IMG/VR virus record: IMGVR_UViG_3300038620_000126
Coordinates: 1-64,000 of that record
Length of the DNA stretch: 64,000 nt
From: a virus
Direction: 5' to 3' (one strand)
The position numbers and the translations under genes are program-made. The notes under the pieces were generated by a model. The model was not told where the DNA came from, ran no database searches, and saw nothing but the letters and a program-made list of their open reading frames with translations. The number at the start of each line of letters is the position of its first letter. Position 1 is the stretch's first letter. Shown here piece by piece: positions 52,676-61,243 of the stretch.

Positions 52676-54982
52676 TTAACGCGAACGGTACTTTAGATTT
52701 TCTTTTAATAGTTTGAGACCATCTTCATATCCCAATTCATTAGTGCTTTGCTCTTGTGCACTTTCATAAATACCGTTGTTACGACTTAGTCCTTGAAAGT
52801 TTTGCGATGATTTTGATTTTGTATCATTCACAATTGAATTAGACTTCCAGAACTTGTTAATTTTGTTTTGAGAATCGAAATTCCAAATTTTTGCCTGATT
52901 GTGAATTTGATTACGTTCACTCTCAGATAAGTTGTTCCAAACATTTACATATTGCTTGGGCATATTTTTTATGTAGCTTGGGGCATTTTGATCGCTTTCA
53001 TAAACCCTTCTACAAACTTCATAAATTTGATTTGGGTGATAAACTTGATTCTTAGCAATCTCATCTGAAACAATTTGCTTTTGTGCACTGGACAATCCAT
53101 AGAAAAACTGTTTCTGATTTTCTGAAAGCATTCTAACAAATGGATATAGTTCATCAACTGATTCTGAATAATGCCTTGAATAAGTTTGATTTGCTGCTTC
53201 TAATGCATTATCTACAGTTTCATCAATACTTTCAATTTCAATTGAATCACCCAATTGATAGTGTTCCGTAATACCAGATTCATTCAGTGATTCTGCTATT
53301 GTTTCCGTATAATTAATGCTACTTTCAACACTAGGTTGTATTACATCTTCCATGTAACTTCCAATTGCTTCAATATTTTCTTTTAGTTTATCTGAATAAT
53401 TAATGCTACCTTCTAGGTATGGCTTAATTTCATCTTGTGTATAATCAATCAAATCATTAGTTCTTTCTGCAATGAATTCTGAATAATCTCTATTGCCTTG
53501 AATATTTTCACGAAGTTCTTCAGTATAATCAACAATGTGGTTTACATGTTCTGCAATGTTTTCGCTATAATTAATAGCACTTTCAACATTGGGGCGAAGT
53601 TCACCGTCCATATATTCACGGTTGTTGTGTATACCTTCTCTTAATTCGTTTTGGGTATAATCAATAAGTTGATTGGTTGTTTGACCAATAGCTTCGGTAT
53701 AACTAACTAGTTTATTGAATTTATTTTCAAGTGTATCAAAAGCATTTTTTATCTGCTTCGAATAGGCATTAATTTCATTTTTCAACTCTTTTATAGAGTT
53801 GTCATTTTCGAAAGTGTTGTTTTCTGCATAACCTGCAACACTATCAATTTTATTTTCAATATCTTCAAACGCTTCATTAATTTTTCTACTATGTTCTTCC
53901 AAATAGTTTGAAATTTGTTCAATTTTGCGTTGTTGATATGAATTTTCTGGAACTTTAGAACGTAGGTTTTTAATTTCTTTTTCTACATTTCTAAAATTTT
54001 TGTTGTGGGCTTCTGCGAGCCTGTCAACTTTTTGCTTTAATTTGTTTGTGGTTTTTTCAGTTTCGTAACCCATTTCTTTTAGTTTATTTTTTGTTTTATT
54101 TATTTCATTTGTTTTATTTATTTCATAATTTAAATTTTCTTCTTCAGATTCATATTCTTCATCTTCAAAGTTTTCTGATTCAAAGTTTATACGATCTATC
54201 ATTCTTTGAACCCTATTAACTTGTGATTCATTTAATGTATAGATAATTTGATTTCCATAGTCAGAATCCAAACCAAAATCTTCATTTATAATGGTAAGGT
54301 CATCTGCATCATTTACAACACCCAATCTTGGTTCATAGTCAAAGCTTGAATAAAGTGAACTATAGTTTTTATTGTTCTTTTCAGCAAGTCTTTGAAGTTG
54401 ATTATCAAGTGTTTTATAATATTCTCTATATTTTTGGCGGAGTTCTTCTCCCTCTTGAACTTGAGAAAGTTGAGCGCCCGAAAAACCGGGAACTGATACT
54501 AAATCATACGTAAAAATCTTTTTAATTTTTACTTTTTTATCATTTCCAACTTGACCTGCTGCTCTCGATGATATGTATAGCGGAACACCAGCATCAACTA
54601 AGTTTCTAGCCTGCTCCCCGTATATAGTGGGGAGTAAGCGAATTCTACCTTCAATTGTATTATTTTTCTTATTATACCAAACATTTTCAACTTTATGAGA
54701 TGCATTTTGAAGTGAAATATCAAAACCTTCTGGGTGATCCATTTCACCCAACAAAGCATTCTTTTTAGCCCTTTCTTGAAGTTGCCCTAACTGGTTTAAG
54801 TATTCCTGTTTTTCATAAATTCGATTATTATCGTTTTCTTTATCAAGTTCTGCAAAAGTACCTTCTAAAATGTAGTCTTTTGTCTTTTTATTTTCATTGT
54901 TACCTTCATTTACAAGCTCAATGTTAGAACTACTTTTTTCCAGTAAAAAAATCCATTGGTTATCATTTGTCTTATTAGACAT
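52676..54982 (-). CDS. 21: Prohead protease (gp21-like) fused to scaffold-like coiled-coil protein
   Basis: 768 residues. Residues ~1-175 are the protease: LLGEMDHPEG with the catalytic His (~83) and YISSRAAG with the catalytic Ser (~138/139), then TYDLVSVPGFSGA. T4 gp21 is only about 212 residues. The remaining ~580 residues are acidic and helical, with repeated units of the form NYSExIAExxNxLIDYTxE (~400-610), probably a prohead core. Candidate self-cleavage sites occur inside it (RLAE|A, SLNE|S). Fusion of protease and scaffold would fix their stoichiometry. Sits between the capsid and the internal-protein cluster. Confidence 0.8.
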   Translation of the reverse strand: MSNKTNDNQWIFLLEKSSSNIELVNEGNNENKKTKDYILEGTFAELDKENDNNRIYEKQEYLNQLGQLQERAKKNALLGEMDHPEGFDISLQNASHKVENVWYNKKNNTIEGRIRLLPTIYGEQARNLVDAGVPLYISSRAAGQVGNDKKVKIKKIFTYDLVSVPGFSGAQLSQVQEGEELRQKYREYYKTLDNQLQRLAEKNNKNYSSLYSSFDYEPRLGVVNDADDLTIINEDFGLDSDYGNQIIYTLNESQVNRVQRMIDRINFESENFEDEEYESEEENLNYEINKTNEINKTKNKLKEMGYETEKTTNKLKQKVDRLAEAHNKNFRNVEKEIKNLRSKVPENSYQQRKIEQISNYLEEHSRKINEAFEDIENKIDSVAGYAENNTFENDNSIKELKNEINAYSKQIKNAFDTLENKFNKLVSYTEAIGQTTNQLIDYTQNELREGIHNNREYMDGELRPNVESAINYSENIAEHVNHIVDYTEELRENIQGNRDYSEFIAERTNDLIDYTQDEIKPYLEGSINYSDKLKENIEAIGSYMEDVIQPSVESSINYTETIAESLNESGITEHYQLGDSIEIESIDETVDNALEAANQTYSRHYSESVDELYPFVRMLSENQKQFFYGLSSAQKQIVSDEIAKNQVYHPNQIYEVCRRVYESDQNAPSYIKNMPKQYVNVWNNLSESERNQIHNQAKIWNFDSQNKINKFWKSNSIVNDTKSKSSQNFQGLSRNNGIYESAQEQSTNELGYEDGLKLLKENLKYRSR

Positions 54983-54998
54983 AGTTTTATTTTTTCTT

Positions 54999-55007
54999 TA
55001 TTTATTT
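54999..55007 (-). promoter_or_regulatory. Late-promoter-like AAATAAATA (minus strand)
   Basis: Lies 16 nt upstream of the protease ATG at 54982, within AATAAATAAATA. Confidence 0.55.
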
Positions 55008-55021
55008 ATTATAAAATAAAA

Positions 55022-55041
55022 AAGCGGCTTTGTAGCCGCTT
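55022..55041 (-). terminator. Intrinsic terminator
   Basis: 8-bp stem AAGCGGCT / AGCCGCTT with a 4-nt loop and an A-run to its left (U-tract on the minus strand). It ends the 55081-55479 transcript before the protease promoter. Confidence 0.75.
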
Positions 55042-55080
55042 AGAATTTGACTTTTAGTAAGTATTTCATTAAAGTGTTAA

Positions 55081-55479
55081 TTAATCATCATCTTCTTCAC
55101 CCAAACCATATCTATCCTCTAACTCTTCCGCTGCTCCTTCTATTCCATAACTATCTTTCATTTCAGCCGTTTCAATAACATGTTTCATAACTTTTTCTTT
55201 TAATGAACCACCATCTTTATCTTCTGCAGCATCTAACAGTGCCATTAAGTCATTTTCAAATTCTAAATCAAATTCATCTGCTGCATCTTTCATAGCATAT
55301 TCAAGTGCATCATCTTTTACATTGTCTGCCACTGCGTCTGCTATATCATCAATATCAAATTCGGAAAATGCTCTGTTAGAACTTAAATTAAATTCAAGTT
55401 CTTCATTTATCTTCTTTTTATTTTTTGAAATTTTATTTTCTTTGATAAATTCATTAAATGTAGGTAGTTTACTTCTCAT
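55081..55479 (-). CDS. Putative acidic internal head protein
   Basis: 132 residues. N-terminus LPTFNEFIKENK (IKE|N) is the clearest form of the targeting signal. The rest is strongly acidic and helical (SEFDIDDIADAVADNVKDDA; ends EEDDD). Possible prohead-core or packaged protein. Confidence 0.6.
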   Translation of the reverse strand: MRSKLPTFNEFIKENKISKNKKKINEELEFNLSSNRAFSEFDIDDIADAVADNVKDDALEYAMKDAADEFDLEFENDLMALLDAAEDKDGGSLKEKVMKHVIETAEMKDSYGIEGAAEELEDRYGLGEEDDD

Positions 55480-55534
55480 AATTATTGTTTTTGTTATTTA
55501 TTTAATAAAAAAAAATCCCACTTCAAAAGTGGGA
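55446..55534. repeat. 89-bp header repeat, copy 1 (partner 56261-56349)
   Basis: One mismatch in 89 nt at an offset of 815. Minus-strand content: upstream terminator, AAATAAATA element, ATG and the first ~12 codons including the TFNEF signal. Confidence 0.9.
55495..55503 (-). promoter_or_regulatory. Late-promoter-like AAATAAATA (minus strand)
   Basis: Lies 15 nt upstream of the ATG at 55479, inside the header repeat. Confidence 0.5.
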
Positions 55535-55537
55535 TTT
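55514..55537. terminator. Bidirectional terminator of the 55581-56294 gene
   Basis: Stem TCCCACTT / AAGTGGGA with a short loop, A's left and T's right. Identical to the one at 56329-56350. Confidence 0.75.
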
Positions 55538-55580
55538 TATAAAATGTTTAATTTATTTTTGTAGTTTAGTAAAAACTTAA

Positions 55581-56294
55581 CTACAGTATAGTTTCCATCA
55601 TATTCTTAACATCTTTTTTGTTTTTAACAGGTTTATTGTAACCTGTAATTGCTTTAATATACTGTATAGAGTGTTTGTTATCAGGATCCAGTAAATCTTC
55701 AAGTCCAGGATCGCCCATTTTATATCTATTGTACAATTTACTTGAAAAATACATAAACGCATCACCAACTGCATTTTTTACTTTTGCTCTTATGGTGTTT
55801 ACTTTATCTTTTATAATGTTATCTACATCGGGTTCATTTTTTATTAATTTACTACTTACCTTTTTAACTGCATCATTAAGTGCAATAATAACTTCAGTTG
55901 CAACTCGTTTCTTAGCAAAGTCTTGAATAATACTTTCAACTTTATCTTCATTATCACCAAAAATTTCAGGCTTTGTTTTTTTATGCCGTTTTGCAATACT
56001 CTCAAAGAGATCGTTAAAAAAATCTATTGTTACTTTTTCAGTAAAGCTTTTAATAAGGTCATTCAATTTTTCAACTTTGTCTTCAGATCCACTTCTTTTA
56101 ATTCTAGTTACTTCATCTTTATAAACTGATAATAAAGATACGTCACCAGAATCAAGTGACTGTAACATATGCTTTGGTGCATGTTTTAGTAATGGATGAT
56201 TAACTGCATCTTGTATAACATCTGGCATATCACTTTTAGCCATGTTTTGATTTTCAGTAATAAATTCATTAAATGTAGGTAGTTTACTTCTCAT
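55581..56294 (-). CDS. Putative internal head protein
   Basis: 237 residues. N-terminus LPTFNEFITENQN (ITE|N), identical at the DNA level to its neighbour's signal over 89 bp. The mature part is Lys/Asp-rich and helical (EKLNDLIKSFTEKVTIDFFN; VDNIIKDKVNTIRAKVKNAV). No other domain recognised. Confidence 0.6.
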   Translation of the reverse strand: MRSKLPTFNEFITENQNMAKSDMPDVIQDAVNHPLLKHAPKHMLQSLDSGDVSLLSVYKDEVTRIKRSGSEDKVEKLNDLIKSFTEKVTIDFFNDLFESIAKRHKKTKPEIFGDNEDKVESIIQDFAKKRVATEVIIALNDAVKKVSSKLIKNEPDVDNIIKDKVNTIRAKVKNAVGDAFMYFSSKLYNRYKMGDPGLEDLLDPDNKHSIQYIKAITGYNKPVKNKKDVKNMMETIL

Positions 56295-56349
56295 AATTAT
56301 TGTTTTTGTTATTTATTTAATTAAAAAAAATCCCACTTCAAAAGTGGGA
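56261..56349. repeat. 89-bp header repeat, copy 2
   Basis: Same composition as 55446-55534; it carries the signal, promoter and upstream terminator for the adjacent gene. Confidence 0.9.
56310..56318 (-). promoter_or_regulatory. Late-promoter-like AAATAAATA (minus strand)
   Basis: Lies 15 nt upstream of the ATG at 56294. Confidence 0.5.
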
Positions 56350-56350
56350 C
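56329..56350. terminator. Terminator of the 56357-57019 gene
   Basis: Same TCCCACTT / AAGTGGGA stem as at 55514; an A-run lies on its left. Confidence 0.7.
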
Positions 56351-56356
56351 TTTAAA

Positions 56357-57019
56357 TTATGGATTTAACCGTTTTCCGATTTCAATAGCAGAACGTTTTT
56401 CTGACATTGAAAGTCCACTGATAGTTATTAGCCTTTCGTTAGGAATAATGGATTCGAATATAAAAGGACGGTTATTTACTGTAGAATGCATTTTTCCATC
56501 TTTACCGAATTTTGGGTAACCTACTTCTTTAATAACGCCCTTTTTACCTCTACCCGGATAACCATCTCGACACTCATTAGTGCTAATTAGGTAATATTTA
56601 CCTCCAGCGTCAGCAAAAGCTACAGAATCTTGTTTAAAGTATTCACCCAGTTTTGTTAAGGTATCTAGTAAATCTCCCGTATTTTCCTTATCAACTACAA
56701 AAAAGGATTCTTCTAATTCTTCTGGTTTTTCGTCCTTTTTTGGAGGATAATTTTTATAAAAAAGTCCTTTAATTGGCGTAACACCATAGTTCAAATACAA
56801 TAGCCTTTGTTTTAGTGTTGAATTGCGGATTTTATTTTCTTCTTTTGTATAGGGATCTCCACTTTGACAATCATCAGTTTCACGAAACGCGGTTATAACA
56901 CCGGTATCGTGATTTTTATAGTGTGTCCACAACCTAGATAATCCTGATTCGTTAATCTGATCAGATTTGCTAATTTTCTTTGCCATTGTAACGCTGTTTT
57001 TTTGATTCAATCGACTCAA
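56357..57019 (-). CDS. Conserved T4-like phage protein, unknown function
   Basis: The frame opens at a TTG (57019), but the ATG at 56988 (MAKKISKSDQINESG) is the likelier start, giving ~209 residues. The sequence has LSRLWTHYKNHDTGVITAFR, ESFFVVDKENTGDLLDTLTK, LGEYFKQDSVAFADAGG and a short acidic middle. This is the pattern of a small protein widespread in T4-like and other marine phages, described there only as hypothetical. INESG contains an (I)NE|S site but not the TFxEF pattern. No late element is evident upstream. Confidence 0.55.
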   Translation of the reverse strand: MSRLNQKNSVTMAKKISKSDQINESGLSRLWTHYKNHDTGVITAFRETDDCQSGDPYTKEENKIRNSTLKQRLLYLNYGVTPIKGLFYKNYPPKKDEKPEELEESFFVVDKENTGDLLDTLTKLGEYFKQDSVAFADAGGKYYLISTNECRDGYPGRGKKGVIKEVGYPKFGKDGKMHSTVNNRPFIFESIIPNERLITISGLSMSEKRSAIEIGKRLNP

Positions 57020-57100
57020 CTGTTAAACATTGTTAAGATCAAACAAGTTCCATGAACTATCCAAGATTGATGAGTTTATGCTTCATTTTATAAAAACAGT

Positions 57101-57682
57101 TCAATTAACACCAAGAACTTTTTTGATATCCTTAACAATTTTTTTAACTTTTTTGGGAACCTCTATTTTAATTTTGTCAACATCTAATTCACGTTCTACC
57201 TTTGCTGCTGTGTTTGTGTATAAAGTTTTCATTGTTTTAATATTTTTGTTAAGTTTACTGGAATTCACTGCTTCTGATGCTTCATCAGGATCAACAACAT
57301 TAATAAAAACTTCATAAACGTTTTCATTTTTATGATAAATAACTTCACTATAAAGAGCTGCTTTCTTTTTTTCAATTTTATCTAAAAACTCTTTTACTTT
57401 ATCACCTTTAGATGATTCATCAATTAACTTTTTCGTTGATTTTTGAGAAAGAATTCCAACATAGCTGTATGCATGTTTGTTTCGCTCAAGTCTTAAATTT
57501 TCTTTTTCAACAGTTTTAATTTTGTATTGTTCTTCATAAATATTTATAATACTTCTCATAATTAATGAAGCAAATTCTTCTGTAGGTGCTTTCATATTTG
57601 TAAGCACGCTATCATAAAGACCTTCTTTAACATTTTTATTTTCTTTAATAAATTGACTAAATGTAGGTAGTTTGTTTTTCAA
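57101..57682 (-). CDS. Putative internal head protein
   Basis: 193 residues from a TTG start. N-terminus LPTFSQFIKENKN (IKE|N). Lys-rich helical body with a beta hairpin (ALYSEVIYHKNENVYEVFIN) in the middle. It shares the LPTFxxFI signal with both neighbours, but its promoter lies on separate sequence. Confidence 0.6.
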   Translation of the reverse strand: MKNKLPTFSQFIKENKNVKEGLYDSVLTNMKAPTEEFASLIMRSIINIYEEQYKIKTVEKENLRLERNKHAYSYVGILSQKSTKKLIDESSKGDKVKEFLDKIEKKKAALYSEVIYHKNENVYEVFINVVDPDEASEAVNSSKLNKNIKTMKTLYTNTAAKVERELDVDKIKIEVPKKVKKIVKDIKKVLGVN

Positions 57683-57694
57683 AGCTGTTTTTTT

Positions 57695-58216
57695 TTATTT
57701 ATTTACTAGGAAAAATTCTACTGCATTTTTATAGTCTTTAGGAACAGAATTTTCAATTGTATCATGTATCCATTCCGATGCAAGCCATGTTAAAATTACT
57801 ATTTTTACTTCAGATTTAGTTAGTTCTTCAAATTTCATTTTTCCCTTTTCAGTTTTAAAAGTTTGATTATAATCTATTATTTCATTTTTTATGTAAATGT
57901 AAAAATCTTTAATTTTATTTCTACTAACTTCATATTTTTTATCAACTCTTTTTCGCATTATATCGTCTATTTCACTAAACATGTAGTCAAACGCCTCGCT
58001 GGGTTTTGGTAACTTTGAATCTTTTTTGTAGGTTTTTCCGTGTTTTGTTCGCTGCTTTTCTTTCATATGTTCTATATCATCAATAACAATAGAAGCGGTT
58101 TCTCTTAATCCACGTTTTATAAATCTTTTACTTTTATTTGTAATGTTAAAGGGGTTATCGTCGTATTCAAACGCTTCAAATAAAAATTCAGAAAAAGTTG
58201 GAATAAAGCTTGACAT
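57695..58216 (-). CDS. Putative internal head protein
   Basis: 173 residues. N-terminus IPTFSEFLFEAFEY (LFE|A, the canonical P1' Ala). The body is basic and helical (RGLRETASIVIDDIEHMKEK; VKIVILTWLASEWIHDTIEN). No domain recognised. Confidence 0.6.
   Translation of the reverse strand: MSSFIPTFSEFLFEAFEYDDNPFNITNKSKRFIKRGLRETASIVIDDIEHMKEKQRTKHGKTYKKDSKLPKPSEAFDYMFSEIDDIMRKRVDKKYEVSRNKIKDFYIYIKNEIIDYNQTFKTEKGKMKFEELTKSEVKIVILTWLASEWIHDTIENSVPKDYKNAVEFFLVNK
57696..57704 (-). promoter_or_regulatory. Late-promoter-like AAATAAATA (minus strand)
   Basis: Lies 13 nt upstream of the TTG at 57682, overlapping the 3' end of the upstream gene. Confidence 0.5.
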
Positions 58217-58229
58217 TCCTAGTTTTTCT

Positions 58230-58238
58230 TATTTATTT
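58230..58238 (-). promoter_or_regulatory. Late-promoter-like AAATAAATA (minus strand)
   Basis: Lies 13 nt upstream of the start at 58216. Confidence 0.5.
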
Positions 58239-58243
58239 AGAAC

Positions 58244-58837
58244 GTGAAACCAAAGCACATCGGTTTCTGTTCTTACAGTAGGAGGTTAAACATTAAACTT
58301 AGAAAAAAAATGAAAGACAACGTAAAAAAGTTCCAAAAAAAATCCGAAGCTCTAGATTTTATTGTTGGGGACAATTCCCTTTTCACAATTAAAAACATAA
58401 AAACGGGGAATCGCTTAACTTATAGGGTTAAGCGCCCCAAAAAAATTATTGATCAGAATAAAGAGCTTTACTTTGTTGAAGTTCTTAATTCTGAAAATTC
58501 GTATGAATATATTGGTTGCATGCAACTAAATCAAACCAATAATTTGTACTTTTTCAAACTAACAAAAAAGAGTCCTCGGCCATTAGATGATGCGGGTGTA
58601 AAGCCTATTCAGTGGCTTATAAAATACCTTCAAACAGACGGTAATGAACTTCACCCGTCATTGGAAATTTGGCACCACGGAATGTGTGGTAAATGTGGAC
58701 GGGAACTAACCGTTCCCGAATCCATAAAAGTAGGATTTGGACCACATTGCTATAAACTTGTTAAACCACAAGTTGAAGCAGAACTTAAATCTAAGCTCAA
58801 AAATTTGAGTAAAGAGCAAATAGAAACATTGCAATAA
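58244..58837 (+). CDS. Zinc-module protein (DUF6011-like C-terminus)
   Basis: 197 residues from GTG; the ATG at 58310 (MKDNVKKFQ) may be the true start. The N-terminal domain resembles the protein at 17382. The C-terminal module HGMCGKCGRELTVPESIKVG with a later FGPHCYKL is a CxxC...HC zinc-binding motif found in small domains of replication- or phage-associated proteins. Function unknown. Convergent with the structural gene, separated by no bases. Confidence 0.6.
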   Translation: MKPKHIGFCSYSRRLNIKLRKKMKDNVKKFQKKSEALDFIVGDNSLFTIKNIKTGNRLTYRVKRPKKIIDQNKELYFVEVLNSENSYEYIGCMQLNQTNNLYFFKLTKKSPRPLDDAGVKPIQWLIKYLQTDGNELHPSLEIWHHGMCGKCGRELTVPESIKVGFGPHCYKLVKPQVEAELKSKLKNLSKEQIETLQ

Positions 58838-60742
58838 TCAATTTCCCATCTTTCCAAAAAGCCCACCGTTTTCGCGAACATAGTTTCCAATCTTTTCTAT
58901 TTCGCCTCGGTGGGTTCTTTTATATTGCTCAGAAGTTTCTGCACCTTCAATTATACCATTGTGAATGGATTCAATATAATTTGAAGGTGTTTGACTGTAA
59001 TCCCGCTTTTCAATTCCATCGCCCCTGTCTTCAAATTCACCACGACTGGGGTTTGCTTGTTCACCAGCAAATTTTTCACTTGGTAATGTTCTATAAAGTT
59101 TACCAGTTCCTCGGTTAAACATAGATTGAATTTCGGCGCCATCTCGTGGTCTTCCATGTGCAAGTTCAACTTGTACACTCATTGATGTTGGAAAATCTTC
59201 AGCCCCCAAATCATCTGAAAATTGAAATATAGCCTGTTCACAAATTAAGTTACCAATCATCATAATTGGATTCATTGGATTTCCAACAACTAAATGCCAA
59301 TTACCAACTGGATTACCAGATATTAGTGATGGTAAAATAATAGCGTCTGGACGAGACTTTGCACTTTCCATATCAAGAAACATTTTAAGCCCACCACCAA
59401 TCATGCTTTTAATTTTATTCATGGTTTCTTTGGGGTCTGAAGACGGATCAAACATTGCTTGAAGATCCGTTTGTATAGAATCCGCAATATTTGAAACATC
59501 AGAACTTAAGGTTCTAAAGTATTCTTGATAATCACCAGCATAAAAACTTGACCAATCACCAAGAAATGGAACTTGTGGAACATCAGGAAAAAATCTTACA
59601 TCACCACCCCACCAAGGTGCATAATCATAACACAAAGCCAACATATTAGCAAGAACATCAAGCATTCCAACTTTTGGACTGATATTACCTCCTGCTGTAA
59701 GATCAAATTGAAAATTAATTTTTAAATTTTGTTGTTCAAATTCAAGACCTTTTTGCCGCTTTTTTGTGTTTTTAATAACATTTACGGGGCCATAAACAGC
59801 ATTAGGATGGGTTTTTTCGTATGCATCTTTACCATAAATTTGTTGAGCCTTTTTTGATCTTTGTGCAAGATCGCCCGAACCAGATGCTTGTCCAGAATAA
59901 AATGCAGTAACAGTTCTCAATGCACCTGAATTCGAAACAGAACCTGGCAGATCCGAAAAACCCGGAATTTTACCATCCTCTTCCCATACGTCTGATTCAA
60001 TATCCTCCCAATTGTACTTAGTTGAAAATTGCATTATTTCACTCAACTTATTTTCAGTCTCTTCACCAAAATAAGTTACAGCTTTTGCAACAGGAGGCAT
60101 ATATTTAACACCTTGAATTTCTGCATTTTTGTTAGTTACTGTAACAGGGCCTAAAGCATCTGTTGTTGGGTAAAGAAATCTTCTTAGTGTTATTAATCGG
60201 TTGTTTGGTATTTCGCCAAAATATCTTGCATAAACAAAATCTTTAGGTTGATAAGCAAATATTGGCCCAACCTTATCACCAAGATTATCAGAGCTAAAAT
60301 AGTTTAATATATTTTTTAGTGTTGGTTCAACATATTCTGGTTTTTGTATATCATTACCAGCTTCTTCTGAAGTATTATTGGGGTTTAGAAAGAAGTCATT
60401 AATTGAATGATAAGCATTTTTATCTTTTGCAAGACTAAAAATAGCAAAGTTGTTCATCATTGCTTTGCCACCCTTTACAACTACTCTGCCTTTTGCACCA
60501 GAACCCGAAACTTGATTCTTTACATCATCAAGACTATTAATTTGAATTATTTTATAAACTTCACTTGAACCGTATTGTTCATATGCTCCCTCGAACACTT
60601 CTTCGGGTATAATTCGTGGATTGACTTCATTTTGAAGGTCTTCATAACTATCAACATTTAATGCATCCCCATTAACACCCGGAAATACTACAGGCTCAAA
60701 CGAACTATTGCTTTCTCGTGCTTGGCTAAGTGATCCCTGCAT
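58838..60742 (-). CDS. Large virion structural protein (tail/baseplate type)
   Basis: 634 residues. Conserved-looking blocks are WHLVVGNPMNPIMMIGNLIC, QFSDDLGAEDFPTSMSVQVE, LAHGRPRDGAEIQSMFNRG and the N-terminal VFPGVNGDALNVDSYEDL. Late element upstream and the company of other virion genes support a structural role. The GNPMNP/HGRPRD blocks recall proteins annotated as structural in T4-like marine phages; which tail component it is remains unclear. Confidence 0.6.
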   Translation of the reverse strand: MQGSLSQARESNSSFEPVVFPGVNGDALNVDSYEDLQNEVNPRIIPEEVFEGAYEQYGSSEVYKIIQINSLDDVKNQVSGSGAKGRVVVKGGKAMMNNFAIFSLAKDKNAYHSINDFFLNPNNTSEEAGNDIQKPEYVEPTLKNILNYFSSDNLGDKVGPIFAYQPKDFVYARYFGEIPNNRLITLRRFLYPTTDALGPVTVTNKNAEIQGVKYMPPVAKAVTYFGEETENKLSEIMQFSTKYNWEDIESDVWEEDGKIPGFSDLPGSVSNSGALRTVTAFYSGQASGSGDLAQRSKKAQQIYGKDAYEKTHPNAVYGPVNVIKNTKKRQKGLEFEQQNLKINFQFDLTAGGNISPKVGMLDVLANMLALCYDYAPWWGGDVRFFPDVPQVPFLGDWSSFYAGDYQEYFRTLSSDVSNIADSIQTDLQAMFDPSSDPKETMNKIKSMIGGGLKMFLDMESAKSRPDAIILPSLISGNPVGNWHLVVGNPMNPIMMIGNLICEQAIFQFSDDLGAEDFPTSMSVQVELAHGRPRDGAEIQSMFNRGTGKLYRTLPSEKFAGEQANPSRGEFEDRGDGIEKRDYSQTPSNYIESIHNGIIEGAETSEQYKRTHRGEIEKIGNYVRENGGLFGKMGN

Positions 60743-60754
60743 TTAACTTTTTTA

Positions 60755-60762
60755 TATTTATT
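60755..60762 (-). promoter_or_regulatory. Late-promoter-like AATAAATA (minus strand)
   Basis: Lies 12 nt upstream of the ATG at 60742. Confidence 0.5.
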
Positions 60763-60778
60763 CTAATAACAAAAACAA

Positions 60779-61231
60779 TTAATTTTTTTCTACATTATCA
60801 TTTAAGCTTGTTTCTACATTTTTTAATTTCTTTTTCATTTTTTCAGGAAACATTTCTAATTCTTCATTTACCACTTTAAGGGGGATTTCTCGCTTCTTTG
60901 CATAATATAATTTTATCTCGTATGAAGGTTCCCAATCACTTTTTTCTTTTTCTGATTTTACGGTTTTTGATTTTGCAAATATAAATTTAGGGGTTCTTTT
61001 AAATTTTCTTTTTAGGGTAAAGAACCATGCAAGTGTAGCTTTATCTGGCTTAACATGTTTATTGTTTAATGCATTAGATTGAAGGGGATAACCCTTAGCC
61101 AAAAATCGATTTAACATAAACCAATTTTTTGATAACTCACTAAAAGACTTATTTTGAAAATTTTTAGGATTTTCAAAAAAATCTTTAATGTAAGCCATTA
61201 AATCATCGGACTTTTGATTTTGTTTTGCCAT
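60779..61231 (-). CDS. Basic protein downstream of the sigma-like gene, unknown
   Basis: 150 residues, very Lys-rich. The N-terminal helical half (FSELSKNWFMLNRFLAKGYP) is followed by a basic region and an acidic-basic tail. It is part of a three-gene minus-strand run with 61244 and 61813 and is likely co-expressed, so a replication- or transcription-accessory role is possible but unproven. Confidence 0.5.
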   Translation of the reverse strand: MAKQNQKSDDLMAYIKDFFENPKNFQNKSFSELSKNWFMLNRFLAKGYPLQSNALNNKHVKPDKATLAWFFTLKRKFKRTPKFIFAKSKTVKSEKEKSDWEPSYEIKLYYAKKREIPLKVVNEELEMFPEKMKKKLKNVETSLNDNVEKN

Positions 61232-61243
61232 AGTTTTTATATA

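Noticed and set aside
56357-57019. Capsid-targeted protein based on INESG near its start
   Set aside because: It lacks the TFxEF core and a late element; the NE-S match alone is too weak.
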